A stretch of 64,000 nucleotides of DNA from Comamonadaceae bacterium (lineage in GTDB: Bacteria; Pseudomonadota; Gammaproteobacteria; Burkholderiales; Burkholderiaceae_C). Positions 34,451 through 43,035 of the stretch are shown one piece after another. Numbering within the stretch: position 1 is the stretch's first letter; each line of letters starts with the position of its first letter. The stretch is taken from contig JAECRA010000001.1 of the NCBI GenBank assembly GCA_015999985.1, positions 58,573-122,572 of the forward strand, read 5' to 3'. The position numbers were made by a program, and so were the translations under genes. A model generated the notes under the pieces. The model was not told the DNA's origin. It made no database searches and saw only the letters and a program-made list of their open reading frames with translations.

Positions 34451-35653
34451 TCATTGGATGATCTTTTTCTCGCGCAAGCGCCCAATCTGCTCGGCCGACA
34501 GGCCCATCTCACCCAGTATGGCATCTGTATCGTCCCCTACGTGCGGCGCACTGGTGCGAATGGTGCCCGGAGTACCTGAGAGTTTGGGCACGATGCCGGG
34601 GACTTCCACTGTGTAGCCATCGCGTGTGGTTTGCGCAAGAATCATGTCGCGGGCGCGGTAGTGGGGGTCTTCTGCAATATCCTTGGCGGTATAGACCTTT
34701 CCGGCGGGTACGCGCGCTGCTGCAAGCTCTGTGGTCACGGTCAGGACGGTGCGGGCCTGTGTCCAGGCTCCGATGGCGGCGTCTATCTCTGCCACTCTGG
34801 CTACCCGGCCAGCGTTGTCGGCCAGATCTGTCGCTTGTGCAAGGTCTGCGCGGCCAATGGCCTGCATCAGCCGCTTGAAAATGCTGTCACCGTTGCCAGC
34901 CACCAGCACCCAGCCGTCCTGGCAAGGGTAGGCGTTGGAGGGAGCAATGCCTGGAAGGGCACTGCCTGCGGGTTCGCGCACTGCTCCGAAGGCGCTGTAT
35001 TCGGGTAGCAGGCTTTCCATCACGTTGAACACCGCCTCGTGCAGGGCCACATCCACCACCTGACCCAACCCGCCTTGTACTTTGCGATGGTAGAGCGCCG
35101 TCAGCACACCAATCACGCCATGCAGCGCCGCCAGGGTATCGCCAATGGAAACCCCCACGCGTACCGGCACACGGCCAGGCTCGGCGGTGAGGTGGCGCAA
35201 GCCCCCCATGGCCTCACCCACCACACCGAAACCTGGAAGATCGCGGTAGGGTCCGGTCTGCCCATATCCGGAAATGCGCAAGATCACCAAACCAGGGTTG
35301 AGCGCGTGCAACTGCTCGGGAGACATGTCCCAGCCTTCCAAGGTGCCAGGTCGGAAATTCTCGACCAGAACATCAGCCTCGGCAATCAGCTGCCGCGCCA
35401 GCGCCTGCCCCTCGGCCTGGCGAAGATCAAGCGCCAAAGAGCGCTTGTTGCGCGATTGCACCTGCCACCACACGGACGTGCCGTTCTTGATGAGGCGCCA
35501 GTTGCGAAGGGGGTCACCAGCACCCGGAGGTTCAATCTTGATCACCTCGGCGCCAAACTCGCCCAGCGTCTTGCTGGCGAAGGGACCAGCGATGAGCTGG
35601 CCCATTTCGATCACGCGAACGCCGGCCAGGGCGGCGGGGGTGGAACTGCTCAT
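34451..35653 (-). CDS. Family III CoA-transferase (CaiB/BaiF type)
   Basis: A 400-aa cytoplasmic CoA-transferase. It opens ALAGVRVIEMGQLIAGPFAS, with GAEVIKIEPPGAGDPLR, RNKRSLALDLR, DVLVENFRPGTLEGW, ISGYGQTGPYRDLPGFG and the active-site-adjacent Asp region. Start at the ATG 35651-35653 (MSSSTPAALAG); the longer frame is not needed. Members move CoA between carboxylates such as carnitine, formate/oxalate or succinate and benzylsuccinate. Here it lies divergent from benE. Substrate is unknown. Confidence 0.9.
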   Translation of the reverse strand: MSSSTPAALAGVRVIEMGQLIAGPFASKTLGEFGAEVIKIEPPGAGDPLRNWRLIKNGTSVWWQVQSRNKRSLALDLRQAEGQALARQLIAEADVLVENFRPGTLEGWDMSPEQLHALNPGLVILRISGYGQTGPYRDLPGFGVVGEAMGGLRHLTAEPGRVPVRVGVSIGDTLAALHGVIGVLTALYHRKVQGGLGQVVDVALHEAVFNVMESLLPEYSAFGAVREPAGSALPGIAPSNAYPCQDGWVLVAGNGDSIFKRLMQAIGRADLAQATDLADNAGRVARVAEIDAAIGAWTQARTVLTVTTELAAARVPAGKVYTAKDIAEDPHYRARDMILAQTTRDGYTVEVPGIVPKLSGTPGTIRTSAPHVGDDTDAILGEMGLSAEQIGRLREKKIIQ

Positions 35654-35891
35654 GTGCTTGTCTCTCCTCGATCGGGGTGCGGGTTGCCGCAAATGATGCA
35701 TTTTCTCTTGCCGTCCGGGAGCGTGTGGCAGGAGGTCTCTCCAGGGCAGCGCCAGAAGTGGCCGGTCTGCCCCGAAGATGATGGGAAAGAGGTTGGCCCA
35801 TCAGCGCCCGCGCTCAAGTATGTGTCGCCTGGGAGCCAGTGGGTGAGTCAATCGAAGTGGGCACACCACAATCCCTCTTAAGATCCTGAGG

Positions 35892-37076
35892 ATGCACTTT
35901 TTTCGTGACCTGACCCTCTCCACCTTTACCGCAGGCATTGTCGCCGTGCTGGTGGCCTTTGCCAGTTCGGTGGCCGTGATCTACCAGGCGGCTCAGGCGC
36001 TGGGGGCCACGCCGGCGCAGGTGACTTCCTGGGTCTGGGCGCTTTCGATCGGCATGGGGCTCTGCACCGTGATTCCCTCGCTCATGCTGAAAAAGCCGGT
36101 CATGATCGCCTGGTCTACGCCGGGGGGCGCAGTGGTGGCCACGGCGGCCATGGCGGGTGGCTTCACCATGGCGGAGGGCATTGGCGCTTTTCTCATGGGG
36201 GCGGTGCTCATCGTGCTGGCCGGAGCCACGGGCTGGTTCGAACGGGTGATGAACCGCATTCCCATGGCGCTTGCGGCAGCCCTGTTGGCAGGCGTATTGG
36301 GCAGGTTTGCGCTGGACGCTTTTTCAGCCGCGCGCACCGCACCTTCGCTGGTTATTCTGATGCTCCTGGCCTACTTGCTGGCCCGCAGGCTGGCACCGCG
36401 CTATGCCGTGGTGCTGACCCTGTTGGTGGGCGTGGCGCACGCTGCGCTGACAGGGCATCTGCAATGGTCGGGCGTCAGCCTGGAGCTTGCTCGGCCAGTG
36501 TTCACCATGCCTGCCTTCAGCTTCAGTGCGTTCATGAGCATCACGCTGCCGCTTTTTGTGGTCACGATGGCCTCACAGAATTTGCCCGGTGTCGCCGTGA
36601 TCCGGGCCTCCGGCTACCAGATGCCTATCTCGCGCCTGATCACCATGACCGGGGTGGCTACGTTCATTTTTGCGCCTTTTGGAGGCTACGCGCTCAACCT
36701 AGGAGCGATCACTGCAGCTATCTGCACGGGCCCCGGAGCGCATGAAGATCTAAGCAAGCGCTACACCGCCGCCGTGGTGTGCGGCGTACTCTATCTCATC
36801 ATCGGCCTGTTCGCGGGGGTGATCACCGGGTTGCTCATGGCTTTTCCAAGTGAGTTAGTGCTTGCTATCGCTGGATTGGCGCTTTTAGGTAGTATTGCTG
36901 GCGGCTTGGCACAGGCGCTGGCCCACGAAAATGAGCGCGAAGCCGCCCTGATCACCTTCCTGGTCACCCTCTCCGGGGTGGCAATAGCCGGAGTCGGCTC
37001 GGCCTTTTGGGGAGTGGTGGCGGGCAGCATTGCGCTGTTTGTGCAACAGTACGGGCGCAAACCCCGGAACTCATGA
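35892..37076 (+). CDS. benE: Benzoate/H+ symporter family permease
   Basis: A 394-aa, roughly 12-helix permease of the BenE family. The start FRDLTLSTFTAGIVAVLVAF and the block MIAWSTPGGAVVATAAMAGG are typical; NLPGVAVIRASGYQMPIS lies near the middle. Length matches (about 390). benABCD catabolic genes are absent, so a role in benzoate import is only the family default. It overlaps gshB by few bases (ATGACCATG) and no ribosome-binding site is needed for coupling. A -10-like TAAGAT lies seven bases before the ATG. Confidence 0.83.
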   Translation: MHFFRDLTLSTFTAGIVAVLVAFASSVAVIYQAAQALGATPAQVTSWVWALSIGMGLCTVIPSLMLKKPVMIAWSTPGGAVVATAAMAGGFTMAEGIGAFLMGAVLIVLAGATGWFERVMNRIPMALAAALLAGVLGRFALDAFSAARTAPSLVILMLLAYLLARRLAPRYAVVLTLLVGVAHAALTGHLQWSGVSLELARPVFTMPAFSFSAFMSITLPLFVVTMASQNLPGVAVIRASGYQMPISRLITMTGVATFIFAPFGGYALNLGAITAAICTGPGAHEDLSKRYTAAVVCGVLYLIIGLFAGVITGLLMAFPSELVLAIAGLALLGSIAGGLAQALAHENEREAALITFLVTLSGVAIAGVGSAFWGVVAGSIALFVQQYGRKPRNS

Positions 37077-37078
37077 CC

Positions 37079-38029
37079 ATGAAATTGCTTTTTGTCGCTG
37101 ATCCCCTCGAGGCCTTCAAGACCTACAAGGACACCACCTACACCATGATGCGCGAGGCTACTCGCCGCGGACACACCATTGCCGCCTGTGAGCCTCGCCA
37201 CATGCACTGGGAAAGCGGCCAGAAGGTCCGTGCCCAGGTGCGCGAGATCGTGCTGACGGGCGAGCAAGACGTGTGGTTCACCGAAGCCACGGTCCGCGAT
37301 GCCGAAATCGCGGAATTTGATGCGGTACTGATGCGCAAGGATCCCCCCTTCGACGCTGAGTTTATCTACGCCACTCATCTGCTGGAGCAGGCCGAGCGCG
37401 AAGGCGCTTGCGTCATCAACAGCCCGCAAGCGCTGCGCAACCACCCAGAGAAACTGGCCGTGATGGAGTTTCCCCAGTTTGTGGGCCCGACGCTCGTAAC
37501 CCGCTCGGCAGAAGATGTTCGCCGGTTTCACGCCGAGCATGGAGATATCGTGCTCAAGCCCCTGGACGGCATGGGCGGCATGGGCATTTTCCGCGTCGGG
37601 CCAGATGGCTTGAACCTGGGCTCGATTACGGAAACGCTCAATCACAACGGCGCCACGACCTTCATGGTGCAGAAATTTCTGCCGGAGATCACGGAGGGCG
37701 ACAAGCGGGTGGTCATCATCGACGGTGAACCTGCCCCCTTTGTGCTGGCCCGCATTCCACAAGGCACCGAAGTGCGGGGAAACCTGGCCGCCGGAGGCAA
37801 GGGCGTGGCACAACCCATTACAGATTCTGATCGCGCCACGGCCAGGGCCATTGGTAAGGTCCTCAGCGCGCGTGGCTTGCTGTTGATTGGTCTGGACATC
37901 ATCGGCACCAAAGTCACCGAGATCAATGTCACCAGCCCGACGGGGTTCCGGGAAATCCTGGACCAAACCGGTTGTGATGTGCCCGCGCTTTACATTGACG
38001 CCATAGAAAAGGCTGCAAAGCGAACTTGA
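37079..38029 (+). CDS. gshB: Glutathione synthetase
   Basis: A 316-aa ATP-grasp ligase that adds glycine to gamma-glutamylcysteine. It begins MKLLFVADPLEAFKTYKDTT, characteristic of bacterial GshB, then has HGDIVLKPLDGMGGMGIFRV and the GDKRVVIIDGEPAPFVLARI and NVTSPTGFREILDQTG segments of the ATP-grasp fold. ATG 37073, overlapping the benE stop, is an alternative start. It completes the glutathione pathway with gshA (30414). A terminator follows at 38102. Confidence 0.95.
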   Translation: MKLLFVADPLEAFKTYKDTTYTMMREATRRGHTIAACEPRHMHWESGQKVRAQVREIVLTGEQDVWFTEATVRDAEIAEFDAVLMRKDPPFDAEFIYATHLLEQAEREGACVINSPQALRNHPEKLAVMEFPQFVGPTLVTRSAEDVRRFHAEHGDIVLKPLDGMGGMGIFRVGPDGLNLGSITETLNHNGATTFMVQKFLPEITEGDKRVVIIDGEPAPFVLARIPQGTEVRGNLAAGGKGVAQPITDSDRATARAIGKVLSARGLLLIGLDIIGTKVTEINVTSPTGFREILDQTGCDVPALYIDAIEKAAKRT

Positions 38030-38101
38030 GCAGCCTCTCTGACACTTGGGCGTTTCCTTGTGCCTCTCTGGTTCATGGGGGGCGTAAGCGCCCTATGAAC
38101 C

Positions 38102-38126
38102 AGCGCTACCGAGGGTAGCGCTTTCT
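38102..38126 (+). terminator. Terminator after gshB
   Basis: AGCGCTACC (38102-38110) and GGTAGCGCT (38114-38122) are perfect 9-bp reverse complements with a 3-nt loop, followed by a short T-rich stretch. It lies between the convergent gshB and the DUF1328 gene and can serve either strand. Confidence 0.7.
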
Positions 38127-38133
38127 ATGCAAC

Positions 38134-38292
38134 CTACCTCTTGCGGCCGAAGATCAGGCTGGCTACAGCCAGGATCAGAAATACGACAAACAGAATTTTC
38201 GCAATGCCGGCCGCGCCGGCCGCGATGCCGCCGAAGCCCAGCACAGCGGCTACGATGGCGATGATGAAAAAGACGACAGCGTAATGCAGCAT
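38134..38292 (-). CDS. DUF1328 small membrane protein
   Basis: A 52-aa protein made of two hydrophobic helices: [20 protein letters not shown] (with [12 protein letters not shown] loop) and [20 protein letters not shown]. This matches the DUF1328 family (E. coli YtjA type), usually 50-55 aa and associated with general or envelope stress in various bacteria. It is too short for standard ORF listing but has a clear start, a stop at 38134-38136 and family match. A terminator-like hairpin sits at its 3' side. Its function is unknown. Confidence 0.85.
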   Translation of the reverse strand: MLHYAVVFFIIAIVAAVLGFGGIAAGAAGIAKILFVVFLILAVASLIFGRKR

Positions 38293-38446
38293 GGTGGTTG
38301 TTCTCCGTGTGGCTATAAAGTGCCTCGATCATGAGGCGCTGAGGTCTTTTCTGCTGTCGCTGGGTTCCCATTGATGTTGTGAGAATTCTGAGCCCTTCGT
38401 TGTAGGAAATTCTCGACGCCCTGCAAGCGGACTATCATCGGCATTC

Positions 38447-40081
38447 ATGCCTGATTCAGAACGCTCGGCTACCGCACCCCCTTCCGCTGACTCACCTGCC
38501 CGTGACCACGGGGCGCTCGCGCCCTTTCAGCACAGAATTTTCTCCATGCTCTGGGGGACCTGGCTGATCGCCAACCTGTGCATGTGGATGAACGATGTGG
38601 CCTCAGCCTGGCTGATGACCACCCTCACGTCAAAACCCATCTGGGTGGCCTTGGTGCAAACGGCGGCCACTTTGCCAGTCTTTCTCATCGGGTTGCCCTC
38701 CGGGGCCTTGGCAGACATCCTGGACCGCAAGCGCTTTTTAGTGTTCACTCAGATTTGGGTCGCGGTGGTAGGCAGCGTACTCGCGGTGGCGGTGTTCTCC
38801 GGCATGATGACGCCGCCGCTTCTGCTGTTGCTGATCTTCTTTAACGGCATCGGCCTGGCCCTTCGCTGGCCGGTGTTTTCCGCGATCGTCCCTGAATTGG
38901 TTCCTCGCCATCAGTTGCCGGCCGCATTGGCGCTCAACGGCGTCTCCATGAACGCTTCGCGCATCCTGGGGCCCCTGGTGGCAGGCACCATCATTGCAGC
39001 GTTCGGAAGTGCCTGGGTATTTGTTCTCAACGCTATTTTGTCCGTGGTCGCTGCGGTGGTCATTGCACGCTGGAAGCGAGAGCACAAGCCAGATCCGCTG
39101 GGGCGTGAGCGGCTGACGGGTGCCATGCGTGTGGGCCTTCAGTATGTGGCCCAGTCGTACCACCTGAAGGGGGTGCTGGGCCGTGTGGCCATCTTCTTCT
39201 TTCATTCCACAGCGCTCATGGCTTTGCTGCCCCTGGTGGCACGAGACGTCAAGGGCGGCGCCGCCGGTACCTTTACCTTGCTATTGGCCGCCATGGGGGC
39301 TGGTGCGGTGGCATCCACCTTTGCCCTGCCACGCCTGCGCCAGGGCTTCTCGCGCGACCGCCTGGTGCTGGTGGGCGCCTGCGTTCAGGCGGTCACCATG
39401 GCTGTGATGGCCTTCAACACCAACATCTGGCTGGGGGTGCTGACCATGGCGGTATGCGGGGCGTCCTGGATCACCACTGCCAATTCGCTCAATGTGGCGG
39501 CGCAGATCAGCCTGCCCAATTGGGTGCGCGCGCGCGGCATGTCCATGTACCAGATGGCCATCATGGGCTCCGCTGCACTCGGTGCCGCCGTCTGGGGCCA
39601 GGTGGCCACCTGGAGCAATGTGCCGGCCGCTCTGGCGCTGAGCGCAGCCAGCGGAGCTGTGGTCATGGCCTACGTGAGCTGGCGCTGGCCTGATCGCGGC
39701 GTCATGGAAGACCCCACACCCGCAGGCCCACTGCCTTTGCCCAAGGTGAGTGCACCACCAGAGAGCGGTCATGTCATCGTCACTATCGAATACCAGATTG
39801 ATCCTGCCAAGGCGCCCGCGTTTCGCGCCCTGATGGAAGAAAGTCGCCGCGCCCGCATGCGTCAGGGTGCGCTGGCCTGGGATCTTCTGTCGGACATCAA
39901 CGACCCTGGCCGCTTCGTCGAAGTGATCGAAGATGCTTCGTGGCCCGATCACCTTCGCCGCTTCGACCGCACTACCGTGGCCGATGCAGCACTGCGTGAC
40001 CGCAAACTGGCCTATCACTTGGGCGAGAGCGCGCCGGTCGTCAGGCGTGCGGTGCGAGAGAGCACCGTACGCAGTCCGTAG
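38447..40081 (+). CDS. MFS_3-type transporter with extra C-terminal domain
   Basis: A 544-aa inner-membrane exporter of the major facilitator superfamily (MFS_3/EntS-like). About 11-12 helices fill residues 20-410, with LPSGALADILDRKRFL typical of the loop 2-3 motif. Residues 425-544 form a soluble tail starting GHVIVTIEYQIDPAKAPAFR that resembles a dimeric alpha-beta barrel (ABM-like). Such tails are known in this family. Preceded by a -10-like TATCAT eight bases before ATG. Substrate unknown; a multidrug or siderophore role would only be family analogy. Confidence 0.85.
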   Translation: MPDSERSATAPPSADSPARDHGALAPFQHRIFSMLWGTWLIANLCMWMNDVASAWLMTTLTSKPIWVALVQTAATLPVFLIGLPSGALADILDRKRFLVFTQIWVAVVGSVLAVAVFSGMMTPPLLLLLIFFNGIGLALRWPVFSAIVPELVPRHQLPAALALNGVSMNASRILGPLVAGTIIAAFGSAWVFVLNAILSVVAAVVIARWKREHKPDPLGRERLTGAMRVGLQYVAQSYHLKGVLGRVAIFFFHSTALMALLPLVARDVKGGAAGTFTLLLAAMGAGAVASTFALPRLRQGFSRDRLVLVGACVQAVTMAVMAFNTNIWLGVLTMAVCGASWITTANSLNVAAQISLPNWVRARGMSMYQMAIMGSAALGAAVWGQVATWSNVPAALALSAASGAVVMAYVSWRWPDRGVMEDPTPAGPLPLPKVSAPPESGHVIVTIEYQIDPAKAPAFRALMEESRRARMRQGALAWDLLSDINDPGRFVEVIEDASWPDHLRRFDRTTVADAALRDRKLAYHLGESAPVVRRAVRESTVRSP

Positions 40082-40090
40082 CGCGACACC

Positions 40091-41566
40091 CTAACCGGTA
40101 TTTGCCAACGTCCCCACCATCTGCCCCAGCCTCGCAAACGCATGATCGATTTCTGGGGTGAACGGCCAGCCGCAGTTCACGCGCAAGTTGCTGTCGAAAC
40201 GATTGGAGTTGGTAAAAATGGTGCCTGGTGCAATCACCAGTTTTTCTGCCAGCGCCGCGTGAAATAGCGTGGTGGCCGACAGGCCTTCGGGCAACTCTAC
40301 CCACAGTGACAAGCCGCCGCGCGGGACAGTGAGCCGCGTACCTTCAGGGAAGTAGCGCGACACGGCCTGAGCGGTTTGTGCCCGCTGAGTGACCAGGGTA
40401 GTGCGCAACCGCCGCAGGTAACGGTCGTACGCGGCAGAGCCAATGAAACTGGCGGCAGCCATCTGCGCCAGCCGCTCGTTACCGCGGGAAGCGGCGAACT
40501 TCAGCATTTCCACCCGCGCCCTCCAGCGCCCGCCGCTGATCCAGCCCAGGCGCAGGCCGGGCGCCAGGTGCTTGTGCAGGGACGCGCAGTGCAGCACATG
40601 GCCGCTGTCGTCCCACGACTTGATGGCGCGCAGCGGCTCCTCGCGCAGCACTGCGTCGTCCACCAGCGCGCTGTAGGTGTCGTCTTCGATCAGGGCCACA
40701 TCCTGCTGCTGGCATAGACGCAGCAGTGCCTGCTTGTGCGCGTTGGGCATGATGCTGCCCGTGGGGTTCTGTAGGTAAGGCACAACCACCACGGCCTTGA
40801 TGCCTGGGGTGGTGCGAAAGGCCAGCTCCACCGCATCAACGGAGATCCCGGTGCGCGGGCTGGTGGGAATTTCCAGCGCCTTCAAGCCCAGGCTTTCCAG
40901 CGTCTGCAGCAAGCCGTAGAACGCAGGCGACTCCACCGCAATCGTGTCCCCTGTGTTGGCCACCGCGCGCAGCGCCAGGTTCAGTGCTTCAGTGCAGCCA
41001 TTGGTCACTTGAATGTCGCTGGCCGACAGGCGCATGCCTGCGCCCAGGGCGCGCTGAGCCAGCACTTCGCGAAACTCCAGGCACCCCTGTGGTGGCGCGG
41101 CGCGCACGAGTTGGTCCGGGTGATGGCGCAAGCTGCGCAGTGCGGCCTGTTGCAGCGCATCGGCCGGATAGAGCTCAGGTGCGCAACGCGCTACCGACAG
41201 ATTGGTCTTGAAGCGTTGCAGGCGACCCAATGAAAGAAATTGCGACACCTTCGCATGTATGCCCACGTACTGCGCCGTATCCGGCGCGCGGTGCATGGGC
41301 GGGTCGTTCACCGGGGCCAGCAGCCCCAGCGAAGGCTGCCGTACAAAGTAGCCAGAACGGGGCCGCGCCTCCAGCCAACCTTCACTCTCCAGCAGGCGAC
41401 AGGCCTGCATGGCCGTGGTCAGGCTCACCATGTGCTGCGCCATCAGAGCCCGCAGCGATGGCATGCGCTGGCCCGGTAACAGGCTGCCTGCCTGGATCGC
41501 TCCACGACAGTGGTCGGCCAGCTGGTGGTATTTGGGCGCAGACCCAGTGGGAGCAGATGCGGTCAT
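40091..41566 (-). CDS. MocR-type PLP-dependent transcriptional regulator
   Basis: A 491-aa GntR/aminotransferase fusion. The N-terminal winged helix (about 1-80) includes RMPSLRALMAQHMVSLTTAM and LLESEGWLEARPRSGYFV. The class I aminotransferase fold follows, with the PLP lysine in CASLHKHLAPGLRLGW. It is divergent from the DUF2917 gene at 41741, 174 bp away, which it likely controls; this pairing is seen in other betaproteobacteria. PdxR and GabR are characterised members, but the ligand of this one is unknown. Confidence 0.9.
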   Translation of the reverse strand: MTASAPTGSAPKYHQLADHCRGAIQAGSLLPGQRMPSLRALMAQHMVSLTTAMQACRLLESEGWLEARPRSGYFVRQPSLGLLAPVNDPPMHRAPDTAQYVGIHAKVSQFLSLGRLQRFKTNLSVARCAPELYPADALQQAALRSLRHHPDQLVRAAPPQGCLEFREVLAQRALGAGMRLSASDIQVTNGCTEALNLALRAVANTGDTIAVESPAFYGLLQTLESLGLKALEIPTSPRTGISVDAVELAFRTTPGIKAVVVVPYLQNPTGSIMPNAHKQALLRLCQQQDVALIEDDTYSALVDDAVLREEPLRAIKSWDDSGHVLHCASLHKHLAPGLRLGWISGGRWRARVEMLKFAASRGNERLAQMAAASFIGSAAYDRYLRRLRTTLVTQRAQTAQAVSRYFPEGTRLTVPRGGLSLWVELPEGLSATTLFHAALAEKLVIAPGTIFTNSNRFDSNLRVNCGWPFTPEIDHAFARLGQMVGTLANTG

Positions 41567-41740
41567 GGAAGCTCCATCATGCGCGCAGCGGCATGGGAAG
41601 AACAGGTACAGAAAGCGTCAAAAAGAACCATAACAGAGCTCGGATTTCTGAACTGTTTCGTAGCAGATAGCGCACAGCTGTGGCTGTTCACTGCGGCTTG
41701 CCGATCCTACGCTAGAGGCTCGTTCAAAAGGAGCTATTTC

Positions 41741-42091
41741 ATGGCACACCCAGCCCTTTCGCAATCCCTGTTTTGCCTGCAACTGCAGCCTGGTCAGACG
41801 GCATGGGAAACACTGCCCCGCGCGGCCGACATTACGGTCACAGAAGGCAGCATTGTGGTGCACCAGCGGCTGCTGCTGGGTGACACCTGGGTCCGTTTGC
41901 CGGTGGTTTTACAGGCAGGCGAGCAGTTCCGTGTGGGCGCCGGTGGATGGGTAGAGATGGAGGCGACGGCTAACGCTGCCGCGAGGGTGCAGGCAAGTGT
42001 GGCGCTTTCCTGGTGGCATGTAGGTTGGTTGGCGCGGGCATGGCGGCGGTTTCGCCCTGGCACATTGAGTTCCTGGGGCACGGCCGCATAA
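41741..42091 (+). CDS. DUF2917 family protein
   Basis: A 116-aa protein with a perfect Shine-Dalgarno AAAAGGAG (41726-41733) before ATG 41741. DUF2917 proteins are about 100-aa predicted small-barrel proteins of unknown function in proteobacteria. Visible features: a beta-rich N-terminal half (VTEGSIVVHQRLLLGDTWVR, then LQAGEQFRVGAGGWVEMEA) and a basic C-terminus (RAWRRFRPG). It is divergent from the MocR regulator. Longer upstream frames are not credible. Confidence 0.72.
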   Translation: MAHPALSQSLFCLQLQPGQTAWETLPRAADITVTEGSIVVHQRLLLGDTWVRLPVVLQAGEQFRVGAGGWVEMEATANAAARVQASVALSWWHVGWLARAWRRFRPGTLSSWGTAA

Positions 42092-42130
42092 GCCCGCCCC
42101 GAGGACTTAGCGCTTAGGCGATCAGCCGCT

Positions 42131-42895
42131 TCAGGAAAGCGTCAACCCGTTGACGAACACCTTCAGCTCGCCTGGCGCAAAGGGTGTCCAGACTTCATCG
42201 CAAGTCAGCGGTGCAGTGGCCACCAGCGCCACCCGGTCGTTGGGTGTCGTGTGTTCCGCAAAGTTGACCGAGAGGTCTTCATCTGACAGCTTTGCCGTGG
42301 CAAACGGATGCTGGCGCAGGATGTAGCAGAGCTTGGTGGACGCGTGAGCCCAGAGCGCCTCGCCGTTGGAGAGCAGGAAATTGAAAGTGCCGAAACGCGC
42401 TACCTGCGGCACCAGCTCTGCCAAAGTGCGCGTCAGCTCTTCCACTGGCGGAACGCTGGCGTGGGCCTTGGCCAACTCCTGCATCAGCCAGCAGAAAGCC
42501 TGCTCACTGTCGGTGGAGCCTACAGGCCGAAACTGGCCGTGCAGCCGCGGGGCGTAGTCTTTCAGATCCCCGTTGTGGGCAAACACCCAATAACGGCCCC
42601 ACAACTCGCGCACGAAGGGGTGGCAGTTTTCCAGCCTCACCTCGCCAACAGTTGCCTTGCGGATGTGGGAGATGACGTTCTTGCTCTTGATCGGGTAGCG
42701 GCGGATCAGGTCGGCTACGGGTGACGCCGCCGCCGCCGTTGGATCCACGAACAGGCGTACCCCGCGCTCTTCAAAGAAAGCGATTCCCCAGCCGTCGGCG
42801 TGATGGTCCGTGAGGCCGCCGCGCTGGGCGAACCCGGCGAAGGAGAAGGTCACGTCCGTCGGCGTGTTGCAGTTCATTCCCAGTAGCTGACACAT
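42131..42895 (-). CDS. Class II glutamine amidotransferase (YafJ-type)
   Basis: A 254-aa Ntn-hydrolase of the amidotransferase type-2 family. The catalytic N-terminal Cys2 follows Met in MCQLLGMNCNTPTDVTFSFA; other conserved blocks are RGGLTDHHADGWGIAFFE, SHIRKATVGEVRLENCHPF and the WVFAHNGDLKDY loop. No separate synthetase domain is present, so it resembles E. coli YafJ, whose substrate is unknown. The nearby genes (DUF2917, MFS) give no clear pathway. Confidence 0.87.
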   Translation of the reverse strand: MCQLLGMNCNTPTDVTFSFAGFAQRGGLTDHHADGWGIAFFEERGVRLFVDPTAAAASPVADLIRRYPIKSKNVISHIRKATVGEVRLENCHPFVRELWGRYWVFAHNGDLKDYAPRLHGQFRPVGSTDSEQAFCWLMQELAKAHASVPPVEELTRTLAELVPQVARFGTFNFLLSNGEALWAHASTKLCYILRQHPFATAKLSDEDLSVNFAEHTTPNDRVALVATAPLTCDEVWTPFAPGELKVFVNGLTLS

Positions 42896-43035
42896 AGTAG
42901 GGGAGTCTAAGGCAAGGGCGCTGCGAGACCGTGAACGGGGTTTCGCATTAAGTGCATTTGAAAGAACGTTTTATGCAGTTGTGCGCAGCGGCAACCCATA
43001 TCGCAAGGCCGATGATGGGGCGGCGCGACTTTCCA

